From NCBI GenBank assembly GCA_050944915.1, contig JBMNRY010000014.1, forward strand, positions 1-30,254: a stretch of DNA of 30,254 bases, in the 5' to 3' direction. Below the pieces are notes generated by a model, which saw only the letters and a program-made list of their open reading frames with translations, made no database searches and was not told the DNA's origin. The position numbers and the translations under genes are program-made. Source of the DNA: JBMNRY01 sp050944915 (GTDB lineage: Bacteria; Bacillota; Limnochordia; JAAZLZ01). Below, piece by piece: positions 6,805 to 14,703 of this stretch (position 1 is its first letter; every line of letters starts with the position of its first letter).

Positions 6805-8089
6805 ACTCCGCATCAACGGTGGCACAAGGTTGGAGGGAGAGATCAAAGTCGGGGGCGCTAAAAACAGCGCCCTACCTGTGATCGTGGCTGCGGCATTAGC
6901 CGCCGATGAGTCCATCTTACATAACGTGCCGCCCAATCTCGATGTTCTCACCATGTGCCAGATTTTGCGGGAAATTGGTGTTCAAGTCTGGTTTGACGGT
7001 GAGGGCGCCCTCCATGTCGATGGCCGGGGGTTAACGGGCGGAATGGTGCCCTATGATTTAGCCCGACGAATGCGGGCTTCCTTTTATGTGGCGGGGATGT
7101 TGTTAGCCAGGCTAGGAGAAGCCCAGGTCCCTCTGCCGGGAGGGTGTGCCTTGGGTTCCCGCCCTGTCGACTACCACATCAAGGGTTTCCAAGCCCTCGG
7201 GGCCGAAGTCAAGATTGAACATGGCTACATGAAGGCGACAAGGAGTCGACTCCAGGGGGCGAAGATTTATATTAACCGGGCCAGCGTGGGCACTACCGTG
7301 AATATGATGCTGGCCGCTTGTAGCATCGATGGGGCAACCATCTTGGAGAATGCTGCTAAGGAGCCGGAAGTGGTTGATTTAGCCATCTGCCTGAACAGCA
7401 TGGGGGCTCGGATTCGGGGGGCGGGGACCGACGTGATCCGCATCGACGGGGTGAAAAAACTCCGGGGCACCGAGCATTCCATCATCCCCGATCGGATCGA
7501 GGCTGGGACTTATGCTTTAGCAGGAGCCATCACCGGCGGCCATTTATTATTACGAAATGTGATGAGCGAGCATCTCCGTTCTCCCCTGCTGAAACTGGAG
7601 GAAAGCGGTGTGGTGATTAACGAAGGTTTAAATGAATTGGAGATCATAGCCCCACCTCGACTACAGGCCGTCGATATGGAAACCTTTCCCTATCCCGGTT
7701 TCCCCACCGATCTGCAGCCTCCTTTCACCGCCGCCTTAACCTTGGCCCAAGGGACCAGCGTCATCAGGGAAACCATCTTCGACCGTTTCCGCTATGTAGA
7801 CGAGTTACGGCGCATGGGGGCTGATATCAAGGTCGAACGGGATACAGCCATCGTTAGAGGTGTAGAACATCTCACCGGTGCTCCCGTGGAGGCGCCCGAT
7901 TTACGGGCTGGGGCGGCTTTAGTATTGGCCGGTTTAGCTGCCCAGGGGACGACGGAGGTCGGTGGTGTTTCATTGATTGAGCGGGGTTATGCCCATTTGG
8001 ACAGCAAACTCCGGGGAGTGGGAGCCCGGATCTCCCGGGAAGGTAGTGACCCCGAATGGGAGGAGTTGGAAAGGTTGGTCAGTCGCTGA
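6797..8089 (+). CDS. murA: UDP-N-acetylglucosamine 1-carboxyvinyltransferase MurA
   Basis: Catalyses the first committed step of peptidoglycan synthesis, transfer of enolpyruvate from PEP to UDP-GlcNAc, in the cytoplasm. The 430-residue protein has Lys22-Asn23 in GGAKNSALPV, the catalytic loop LPGGCALGSRPVDYH with Cys117 (E. coli Cys115, the fosfomycin target), RASFYVAGMLLARLG before it, and the C-terminal domain with RFRYVDELRRMGADI. I chose ATG 6797 (MVKLRINGG) because the in-frame extension upstream is only the out-of-frame reading of ireB; GGGGGGAG lies 3 bases upstream. It overlaps ireB by 8 bases and its stop overlaps the convergent ytrI by 11 bases. A second murA paralogue elsewhere is common in Bacillota. 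Confidence 0.96.
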   Translation: MVKLRINGGTRLEGEIKVGGAKNSALPVIVAAALAADESILHNVPPNLDVLTMCQILREIGVQVWFDGEGALHVDGRGLTGGMVPYDLARRMRASFYVAGMLLARLGEAQVPLPGGCALGSRPVDYHIKGFQALGAEVKIEHGYMKATRSRLQGAKIYINRASVGTTVNMMLAACSIDGATILENAAKEPEVVDLAICLNSMGARIRGAGTDVIRIDGVKKLRGTEHSIIPDRIEAGTYALAGAITGGHLLLRNVMSEHLRSPLLKLEESGVVINEGLNELEIIAPPRLQAVDMETFPYPGFPTDLQPPFTAALTLAQGTSVIRETIFDRFRYVDELRRMGADIKVERDTAIVRGVEHLTGAPVEAPDLRAGAALVLAGLAAQGTTEVGGVSLIERGYAHLDSKLRGVGARISREGSDPEWEELERLVSR

Positions 8090-8567
8090 CTTTCATTTTA
8101 CCTAGGGCCACATCGATATAAAGGGTCATGGTTTCGGTGATATGGCTAGCGGTGAGGGTGAGGAGATAATCCTGCTCATCAATGGTGATCACCCGACCGG
8201 TGATCATCCCTTCCAGAAGGGGAGGATCGATGTTTCGTACCTCCCGACCCACCAGTTCCTTGAGGAGCCCTTGAATTACATCCTGAAGTTCCAACCGGAT
8301 CCGTTCTTGGGGATGGTTAATCTCAACTTTTATAGAGCGGATGATATGTTGGCGGCGTTGGGCCAGGCTGGCTTCCAGGCGTTCGAGACGGGTCTCCATC
8401 TCCCGGGCTTCGGAGACCAGCCGTTGGTTTTCGATGGTCAAATGATCTACCTTGCGGCCCATGATGGTTAAACCGCCGCTGAGGCCGATGATAAGCCCCA
8501 GGAGCAGACAGGCGCCAAGCTGGATCAATTGAAATCTTGTATAGACGACAAAATTGAATTTTTTCAT
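8079..8567 (-). CDS. ytrI: sporulation membrane protein YtrI-like
   Basis: A 162-residue protein with one N-terminal transmembrane helix (about residues 12-32, QLIQLGACLLLGLIIGLSGG), then a coiled coil (about 38-70, ENQRLVSEAREMETRLERLE) and a small C-terminal domain. It starts at 8567, where its ATG overlaps the ytrH stop by 4 bases (ATGA). A longer in-frame reading to 8738 only repeats ytrH out of frame. In B. subtilis ytrI follows ytrH beside dnaE and is a SigE-dependent sporulation gene, and this arrangement matches. Similarity to YtrI is mostly topology and context. The last 11 bases overlap the end of murA on the other strand. Confidence 0.75.
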   Translation of the reverse strand: MKKFNFVVYTRFQLIQLGACLLLGLIIGLSGGLTIMGRKVDHLTIENQRLVSEAREMETRLERLEASLAQRRQHIIRSIKVEINHPQERIRLELQDVIQGLLKELVGREVRNIDPPLLEGMITGRVITIDEQDYLLTLTASHITETMTLYIDVALGKMKVSD

Positions 8568-8887
8568 TTGCCCCCCGTAATGGTCGCCAGGAGCCAATAG
8601 GCTAAATTGGCGCCGGCGAAACTGCTGACAATGACTCCTAGCTGGCGGAAAAGTAGGAGCAACTCCCCTTGAAAAAGACCGCTTTCGATGATGCGCAAAG
8701 TGGGCATGGTCCCTCCGATGGCCACCAGGATACCCCATAATTTCAGATCCCGGGCCAAAATGAGCATCAAGCTTAAGGGGGAGCCGGGCACCAGCAGATA
8801 GGAGATACTGCCGATGAGACTACCCCCTAACACAATGCCTAAGGCGGTGAAAAAGGGCAATAGGATCTCCCGGAATACGTTGGTCAC
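8564..8887 (-). CDS. ytrH: sporulation membrane protein YtrH
   Basis: A 107-residue membrane protein of the YtrH family. Family features are FFTALGIVLGGSLIGSISYL (first helix), ARDLKLWGILVAIGGTMPTLR, a signature central stretch, ESGLFQGEL, and a C-terminal helix with SSFAGANLAYWL. About three membrane segments are present. YtrH is required for efficient sporulation in B. subtilis, in the mother cell under SigE. Start is GTG with GGAGGAGG 11 bases upstream. It is divergent from dnaE, an arrangement related to the ytrH-ytrI-dnaE neighbourhood of Bacillus. Confidence 0.88.
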   Translation of the reverse strand: MTNVFREILLPFFTALGIVLGGSLIGSISYLLVPGSPLSLMLILARDLKLWGILVAIGGTMPTLRIIESGLFQGELLLLFRQLGVIVSSFAGANLAYWLLATITGGK

Positions 8888-9007
8888 TGGGTTTTCGGCC
8901 TCCTCCCTCCCTATATAGATATGCGGGCCCTTTGTTTCCTAGACGAAAAAGGAAATTTACCCATCCCTCGGGAATCTAGAAGGGAAGCCTCCGGGGGGTG
9001 AAACGCT

Positions 9008-12000
9008 GTGGCCCAGTTCGTTCATTTACATAACCACACAGCCTATAGTCTGTTGGATGGAGCCTGTCGTCCAGGGGAGTTGGTGGCCCGGGCGGCCCAA
9101 TTGGACATGCCGGCCATCGCCCTCACCGACCATGGCGTCCTTTATGCCGGTTTTGAATTCTATAAAGAAGCCCAGGCCCAGGGCATTAAGCCCATCTTGG
9201 GCTGTGAAGTTTATGTGGCACCCCAAAGCCGTCATCAAAAGGCCGGGCGACAAGATGAAGGCGGTTACCATTTGGTGCTGCTGGCGGAGAATTATCAAGG
9301 CTACCAGAATCTCCTCAAGCTAATTTCCGCCGCCCATACCGAAGGCTTTTACTACAAGCCCCGGGTCGATAAGGAGCTGTTGGCCCAGCATCGGGAGGGG
9401 CTGATTGCCCTGACCGCCTGCTTAGCCGGGGAGGTGCCCCGACAGATTCAAGTCCACCCTTCCGCCGGGGCTCGGGCCTTAGAGACCTACCTGGATATTT
9501 TCGGCCCCCACCATCTCTACTTGGAGCTTCAGGATCACGGCTTGCCGGAACAAAGGGAGATTAACGCCGTCCTTATCCATTTGGGTGAGAAATATAACTT
9601 GCCGGTGGTGGCTACCAATGATGTCCACTATCTAAGGCGGGAAGACGCCTTGGCCCACGATGTCCTCCTTTGTTTGCAGACGGGGAAGACCATCGGGGAG
9701 GAGAACCGGATGCGTTTTCCGACTCCGGAGTTTTATCTGAAATCGGCCTCGGAGATGTACCAATTATTCGGTCAGCATCCAGCGGCCTTAGCCCATACTT
9801 TAGAAATCGCCGAGAGGTGTAATTTGACCATTCCCCGGGGCAAAATCCATCTGCCCACTTTCCCCACACCTTCTGGTCAGAGTCCGGAGGAACTTTTGCG
9901 GGAAGGGGCTTACGCCGGCGCCCGAAGGATTTACCGTTCCCTCAACGAGGCGATCACCCAACGTTTGGAACATGAATTAAATGTGATCAACTCCATGGGG
10001 TATGCCAGCTATTTTCTCATCGTCGCTGATTTCGTCGCCTTTGCCCGGGAAAGACAGATCCTGGTTGGCCCCGGGAGGGGTTCTGCCGCTAGCAGTCTAA
10101 CGGCCTATTGCCTAGGGATCACCCAAATCGATCCCTTGGAGTATGGGTTGATCTTCGAGCGGTTCTTAAATCCCGATCGAGTCAGTTTACCCGATATCGA
10201 CATCGATTTCGCCGATGACCGGCGGGGTGAAATCATCGATTATGTGGTGGAGAAATATGGGCGGGATCAGGTGGCCCAAATCATCACCTTCGGTACCATG
10301 GCCGCCCGGGCCGTCATCAGGGATGTGGGCCGGGTCTTAGAGCTGCCTTACCAACAGGTCGATGCCCTAGCCAAACAAATCCCCAATGAACCGGGGATTA
10401 AGCTGTCATCCTTACCTCCGCCGGAGACCCAGTGGGAAGAGCTATGGCAGATCGCCTTGGCTTTAGAAGGTCTACCCCGCCATGTTTCCGTTCACGCGGC
10501 GGGGGTTGTCATCGCCGATGGGCCTTTAGATTGTTATGTCCCCCTGCAGTTGGCCAACGATGGAGGGTACTTGACCCAGTATCCCATGGAAGATCTAGAA
10601 GAGTTGGGCCTGGTGAAAATGGATTTCTTAGGTTTGCGGACCCTCACCGTCATCGCCAAGGCCCGGGAACTGGTGGAAAGAAACCACGGGGTAGCCCTAG
10701 ATTTGCAAAGCTTGTCCTTGACCGATGGACGGGTGTACGATTTGTTATGCTCTGGGGCTACCGCCGGTGTTTTCCAAATGGAGAGCCGTCTTTTCCGTTC
10801 CCTCCTCCAGGATATCAAACCCCGATGTTTCAACGATTTGATCGCCATTTTGGCTCTCGGACGGCCGGGACCTATGCACCGGGTGCAAGATTACATCGCC
10901 CGGAAGGCGGGACGCTCACCGATCAACTATCTCCATCCCAGCTTAGAGTCGATTTTAGAGCCTACCTATGGGGTGATGATCTATCAAGAACAGGTGATGG
11001 CCATCGCCATGGAAATTGCCGGTTATACACCGGCCCAGGCTGACTTGTTGCGACGGGCCATGGGCAAAAAAGACCGGGAGATTATGGAAGGGGAACGGGA
11101 AAGGTTCATCCAAGGGGCACAAGCTCGGGGTCTAAGCCCCCAGGTGGCCCAGGCTATCTTCGAGGATATCGAGGAGTTCGCCGGTTATGGGTTTAATAAA
11201 GCCCATTCCGCGGCCTATGCCCGCATCGCCTATACGACGGCCTATTTGAAGGCCCATTATCCCTTGGAGTTTATGGCCGCCCTGTTAAATAGCTGGCTTC
11301 ATATGCCCGATAAGGTCGGAGAGTATATCGGGGATTGTCGGCAGATGGGGATTGAAGTCCTGCCCCCCGATATCAACGAAAGTGGTGTAGATTTTCAAGT
11401 AGTCGGTGGCCGGCTTCGCTTCGGCTTGGGAGCGGTGAAAAATGTGGGCCCCCATATGATAGAGGAAATCATCGACGTCCGGCAGGAGGGACCCTTTACC
11501 TCTTTGTATGATCTATGTCACCGAACTTCCGGTCGGCGTCTTAATCGTAAGGCTGTGGAAAGCCTCATTCGGGGCGGTGCCTTCGACGGCCTCCATCCCA
11601 ACAGAGCCCAGGCTTTGGCCATCCTCGATTTAGCTTGGGAGAGGGGAGAGCGATGCCACGGGCAGACGGGACTTTTTGATTTGCCGCCACCTCCCCCCGA
11701 TGTGCCCGGTTTTACTCCCCAAGAGTTGTTGGCCATGGAGAAGGAGGCCCTCGGACTTTATATCTCCGGTCATCCTTTAGATGGTTTAGCCGATTTGCGC
11801 CGCCGTTTACAGGGCGATACCTGGGAACAACTGGCCGAGCAGCCGGAAGGCTCGGCGGTGCTCCTTTTAGGGCTGTTGACCGCCGGGCGCCGAGTCCGGA
11901 CTAAAAGGGGCGACCAGATGTATTTTGGCCAGCTAGAAGATGGGACTGGCCGAGGGGAGTTGGTAGTATTTCCCGCCCTTTATGGGAAAATCAAAGATAG

Positions 12001-12304
12001 GCTGGTTACCGATCGGTTGGTCCTCCTCCAAGGACGGTTGGAAAAGGGGGATGAAAGCCTCCAGGTGGTGGTGGAGGACTTGATTTCTTTCACCGCTCGC
12101 CCTCTCATCATCGATCTTGGGGCTAGTCAAGGACTTGGGGAACTAAAGAACCTCCTGAGGAGGCATCGGGGAAACCGACCGGTGATTTTCCAAATTCAAA
12201 GGGCCGGGCAGCGGGTTTTCATCCTGGCTGCCGAGGATTATTGGGTCGGGGAGGAACCGACCTTAATGGAGGCTTTGGAGGCCTTGGGTTTCCCCTTTGT
12301 CTAG
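9008..12304 (+). CDS. dnaE: DNA polymerase III subunit alpha, DnaE type
   Basis: A 1098-residue C-family replicative polymerase. Domains in order: an N-terminal PHP domain (HLHNHTAYSLLDGA, ALTDHGVLYAG, GCEVYVAP, TACLAGEVPR, NDVHYL) with its metal-binding His, Glu, Cys and Asp residues apparently intact; palm and fingers with GPGRGSAASSL and the catalytic aspartates in PDIDIDFADDRR (near residue 395) and VKMDFLGLRTL; YGVMIYQEQVM and YGFNKAHSAAYA; a helix-hairpin-helix region; and a C-terminal OB domain (YFGQLEDGTGRGELVVFP). In Bacillota DnaE usually works with PolC, extending RNA primers on the lagging strand. Start is GTG 9008 with GGGGGGTG upstream. The length is typical for DnaE without an N-terminal exonuclease insert. 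Confidence 0.97.
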   Translation: MAQFVHLHNHTAYSLLDGACRPGELVARAAQLDMPAIALTDHGVLYAGFEFYKEAQAQGIKPILGCEVYVAPQSRHQKAGRQDEGGYHLVLLAENYQGYQNLLKLISAAHTEGFYYKPRVDKELLAQHREGLIALTACLAGEVPRQIQVHPSAGARALETYLDIFGPHHLYLELQDHGLPEQREINAVLIHLGEKYNLPVVATNDVHYLRREDALAHDVLLCLQTGKTIGEENRMRFPTPEFYLKSASEMYQLFGQHPAALAHTLEIAERCNLTIPRGKIHLPTFPTPSGQSPEELLREGAYAGARRIYRSLNEAITQRLEHELNVINSMGYASYFLIVADFVAFARERQILVGPGRGSAASSLTAYCLGITQIDPLEYGLIFERFLNPDRVSLPDIDIDFADDRRGEIIDYVVEKYGRDQVAQIITFGTMAARAVIRDVGRVLELPYQQVDALAKQIPNEPGIKLSSLPPPETQWEELWQIALALEGLPRHVSVHAAGVVIADGPLDCYVPLQLANDGGYLTQYPMEDLEELGLVKMDFLGLRTLTVIAKARELVERNHGVALDLQSLSLTDGRVYDLLCSGATAGVFQMESRLFRSLLQDIKPRCFNDLIAILALGRPGPMHRVQDYIARKAGRSPINYLHPSLESILEPTYGVMIYQEQVMAIAMEIAGYTPAQADLLRRAMGKKDREIMEGERERFIQGAQARGLSPQVAQAIFEDIEEFAGYGFNKAHSAAYARIAYTTAYLKAHYPLEFMAALLNSWLHMPDKVGEYIGDCRQMGIEVLPPDINESGVDFQVVGGRLRFGLGAVKNVGPHMIEEIIDVRQEGPFTSLYDLCHRTSGRRLNRKAVESLIRGGAFDGLHPNRAQALAILDLAWERGERCHGQTGLFDLPPPPPDVPGFTPQELLAMEKEALGLYISGHPLDGLADLRRRLQGDTWEQLAEQPEGSAVLLLGLLTAGRRVRTKRGDQMYFGQLEDGTGRGELVVFPALYGKIKDRLVTDRLVLLQGRLEKGDESLQVVVEDLISFTARPLIIDLGASQGLGELKNLLRRHRGNRPVIFQIQRAGQRVFILAAEDYWVGEEPTLMEALEALGFPFV

Positions 12305-12315
12305 CTGGAATTTAG

Positions 12316-12344
12316 TTGCCGGAGTCTTATGGTTGGTGTATACT
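12316..12344 (+). promoter_or_regulatory. SigA-type promoter for mtrB operon
   Basis: TTGCCG (12316-12321) and TATACT (12339-12344) are separated by exactly 17 bases. Initiation would fall near 12351, giving a leader of about 27 bases. It lies just after the dnaE stop (12304), so mtrB and the genes behind it can be read independently of dnaE. Confidence 0.65.
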
Positions 12345-12377
12345 CAAGTTGTAGTTCGTCGGGAAGGAGGATGAACC

Positions 12378-12629
12378 TTGGATAACCAGGAGCGAATTCC
12401 TGTCAATGGATCCTATATAAACAGTGATTTCATCATCGTCAAAGCCTTGGAAAACGGCGTTACGTTAATCGGTTTAACCAGGGGTAAAGATACCCGCTTT
12501 CACCATAGCGAAAAACTCGATCGGGGCGAGGTCATGGTCGCCCAGTTCACCCAGCATACCTCGGCCATTAAAATCAGAGGTAAGGCCGAAATCATCACCC
12601 GCCACGGACGGATTGAAACGGGGGACTAA
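12378..12629 (+). CDS. mtrB: trp RNA-binding attenuation protein TRAP (MtrB)
   Basis: An 83-residue TRAP homologue. In Bacillus, TRAP forms an 11-subunit ring that binds tryptophan between subunits and wraps RNA bearing about eleven GAG/UAG triplets, attenuating trp transcription and translation. Signature stretches are DFIIVKALENGVTLIGLTRG, DTRFHHSEKLDRGEV and AQFTQHTSAIKIRGKAEI, which retain the RNA-contacting Lys and Lys-x-Arg residues and the Thr/Ser/Gln of the tryptophan pocket. It starts at TTG 12378 with AAGGAGGA upstream. No mtrA (folE) partner and no trp gene is nearby; it is first in a run with accDA-pfkA-pyk. The N-terminus is slightly longer than in B. subtilis. Confidence 0.95.
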   Translation: MDNQERIPVNGSYINSDFIIVKALENGVTLIGLTRGKDTRFHHSEKLDRGEVMVAQFTQHTSAIKIRGKAEIITRHGRIETGD

Positions 12630-12641
12630 AAGGGGAGAAGC

Positions 12642-12845
12642 TTGGTGTGGACAGTAGTCTACGTAGCTAGAAATCGTCCCATGGCCGAAATGTTGAAGGA
12701 AATCCTCCATCGGGAAGGTATTTTAGTGATGCTCCGGTCCTTGGGCGTGCCCCAAATGGGCGCTGGAGCCAGTTATGAGATTCTAGTTCCCGAAGGGGAA
12801 GTGGAGGATGCCCAGGAAGTGTTGAACTCGACCATGGGCCGGTAG
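12642..12845 (+). CDS. DUF2007 family small protein
   Basis: A 67-residue protein with a compact ferredoxin-like alpha/beta pattern: strand WTVVYVARN, helix PMAEMLKEILHREGI, strand LVMLRSL, then SYEILVPEGEVEDAQEVL. This matches the DUF2007 putative signal-transducing family, whose molecular role is unknown. Start is TTG 12642 or, better spaced from AGGGGAG (12632-12638), GTG 12645. It lies 12 bases after mtrB and 23 bases before accD and probably shares their transcript. Confidence 0.8.
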   Translation: MVWTVVYVARNRPMAEMLKEILHREGILVMLRSLGVPQMGAGASYEILVPEGEVEDAQEVLNSTMGR

Positions 12846-12868
12846 ATTTGCGAGGTGCCCAGAGAATT

Positions 12869-13765
12869 ATGTTAAAAGACTTCTTGCGGGGCAAACAGCG
12901 ATATGTCACCATCCGTCCTAAGGAGAAACAAGGCACGACACCCAGTGATGGGATGTGGACCCGCTGCCCCGGTTGCGATAATTTATTGTTCACCAAGGAA
13001 TTGGCGAAAAATCTCCATGTTTGCGATCGTTGTGACCAACATTTTCGAGTCGGCGCCCGGGAACGGGTGGCCCAGTTGATCGATGGCGAAACCTTTCAAG
13101 AGATCGATGCCGATTTAGAGGGAAGTAACCCCTTAGGCTTTGCGGCCTATGAGGCGAAGCTAACCAAATCCCGGGAACAGACGGGCTTAAAGGAAGCCTT
13201 CATCTACGGGGAAGGAAAAATCGGCGGTTATCGGACTGTGTTTGGCGCCATCGATTTTGGTTTTATCGGTGGGACCATGGGTTCCGTCGTGGGCGAAAAG
13301 GTCAGCCGGGCCTTTGAATATGCTACGGAACAAGGTCTGCCCGTAGTTTTGGTCTCCGCCGGTGGTGGCGGGGCTCGGATGCATGAAGGGATCCTTTCTT
13401 TGATGCAGATGGCTAAGACAAGCCAGGCGGTAGCTAGACACAACGAGGCCGGTCTGTTATACATCTCGGTCTTAACCGATCCGACCATGGGCGGTGTTTA
13501 CGCCAGTTTCGCTTCCCTGGCCGATATCATCCTGGCGGAACCCCGGGCTCTCATCGGCTTCGCGGGACCGCGGTTGGTGGAAGAAACCATCGGGCAACAA
13601 CTACCCCCTGGTTTCCAGCGGGCTGAGTATGCCCTAGAGAACGGGATGATCGATAAGATCGTCTCCCGGCGGGATCTGAAGAATGTCCTGACCAAGCTTT
13701 TGGGGTACCACTTAGGTGGGGGGGGAAGCCAATGGCGCAAGTGTTTGAATGGGAAAAACCCTTAG
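12869..13765 (+). CDS. accD: acetyl-CoA carboxylase carboxyltransferase subunit beta
   Basis: A 298-residue beta half of the carboxyltransferase that moves CO2 from carboxybiotin to acetyl-CoA, making malonyl-CoA for fatty acid synthesis. The N-terminal four-cysteine zinc ribbon is intact (CPGC at 33-36 and CDRC at 52-55), followed by the crotonase-like core with GTMGSVVGEKVSRAFEYA, SAGGGGARMHEG and LTDPTMGGVYASFA. I chose ATG 12869 with GAGGTG upstream over an in-frame TTG at 12848 that lacks a ribosome binding site. The reading frame runs 34 bases into accA, giving an unusual tail (SQWRKCLNGKNP). Confidence 0.95.
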   Translation: MLKDFLRGKQRYVTIRPKEKQGTTPSDGMWTRCPGCDNLLFTKELAKNLHVCDRCDQHFRVGARERVAQLIDGETFQEIDADLEGSNPLGFAAYEAKLTKSREQTGLKEAFIYGEGKIGGYRTVFGAIDFGFIGGTMGSVVGEKVSRAFEYATEQGLPVVLVSAGGGGARMHEGILSLMQMAKTSQAVARHNEAGLLYISVLTDPTMGGVYASFASLADIILAEPRALIGFAGPRLVEETIGQQLPPGFQRAEYALENGMIDKIVSRRDLKNVLTKLLGYHLGGGGSQWRKCLNGKNP

Positions 13766-14703
13766 TTGAACTAGAAAAAAAGATCGATGAATTAAGGCAT
13801 TTCACCGACCAGGAAGGTATCGATTTTTCCGAGGAGATCAAGACCCTGGAAGCTAAGGCCGAGCAACTACGTCAAGAGATCTTCGCCAGCTTAACTCCTT
13901 GGCAAAAGGTGATGATCGCCCGCCATCCCCAACGGCCTACTACTTTAGATTACATTGAAATGATTTTCGATGAGTTCATGGAAATTCACGGTGATCGGAC
14001 CATTAGGGATGATCCAGCTATGGTGGGCGGCATTGGTTTGTTGGATGGCTTGCCTGTCACCGTCATCGGACCCCAAAAGGGACGCAATACTAAGGAAAAC
14101 ATCGCTCGCAATTTCGGTCTACCCCATCCTGAAGGTTATCGCAAGGCTCTGCGGTTGATGAAGCAAGCGGAAAAGTTCGGACGCCCGGTGATTACCCTCA
14201 TCGATGTGGTGGGGGCCCATCCGGGCATTGAAGCCGAATCCAGGGGGCAGGGGATGATCATTGCCCAAAACATCATGCAGATGTCCCTCCTTAAAGTACC
14301 CCTTATCTGTGTCATTACCGGTGAAGGGGGAAGTGGTGGAGCTTTGGCCATCGGTGTAGGCGATCGGGTGTTGATGTTGGAGAATGCCTGGTATTCCGTT
14401 TGTTCCCCGGAAATGTGTGCCAAGATCCTGTGGAAGGACAGCAAACGAGCCCAGGAAGCCGCCGAATCCCTATGTTTAACAGCGGAACATCTCCTGGAAT
14501 TCGGCGTAGTCCACGGTGTTGTCCCCGAGCCCCTCGGTGGTGCCCACCGCGATCCCCAGGAAATGGCCCGGATATTGAAGAAAACATTGATCGAGGAAGT
14601 TGAGGTATTAAAGGATCGTTCGCCGGAGGAGCTGGTTTCCCGGCGATTGGAACATTATCGCCGCCTAGGCGTGGTAAGTGGAATGGGGGAGGCTGGACTT
14701 TGA
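13732..14703 (+). CDS. accA: acetyl-CoA carboxylase carboxyltransferase subunit alpha
   Basis: A 323-residue alpha half of acetyl-CoA carboxyltransferase, partner of AccD. The N-terminal coiled region (WEKPLVELEKKIDELRHF) is followed by the crotonase-fold core with RHPQRPTTLDYIE, EIHGDRTIRDDPA, the family-typical GRNTKENIARNFG, HPEGYRKALRLM and ITGEGGSGGALAIG. Length is normal. The start lies inside the accD end (34-base overlap) and is preceded by a GGTGGGGGGGGAAG purine run. Its TGA overlaps the pfkA TTG by 4 bases. The biotin carboxylase and carrier genes (accBC) are not in the window. Confidence 0.97.
   Translation: MAQVFEWEKPLVELEKKIDELRHFTDQEGIDFSEEIKTLEAKAEQLRQEIFASLTPWQKVMIARHPQRPTTLDYIEMIFDEFMEIHGDRTIRDDPAMVGGIGLLDGLPVTVIGPQKGRNTKENIARNFGLPHPEGYRKALRLMKQAEKFGRPVITLIDVVGAHPGIEAESRGQGMIIAQNIMQMSLLKVPLICVITGEGGSGGALAIGVGDRVLMLENAWYSVCSPEMCAKILWKDSKRAQEAAESLCLTAEHLLEFGVVHGVVPEPLGGAHRDPQEMARILKKTLIEEVEVLKDRSPEELVSRRLEHYRRLGVVSGMGEAGL

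Noticed and set aside
10432..11043. 203-codon plus-strand frame within dnaE
   Set aside because: It is a shifted reading of dnaE, Arg/Gly/Pro-rich, with no ribosome binding site or family resemblance.
12378..12629. Small RNA-binding protein first suspected to be Hfq
   Set aside because: The sequence has no Sm motifs and matches TRAP throughout (GLTRG, FHHSEKLD, HTSAIK).
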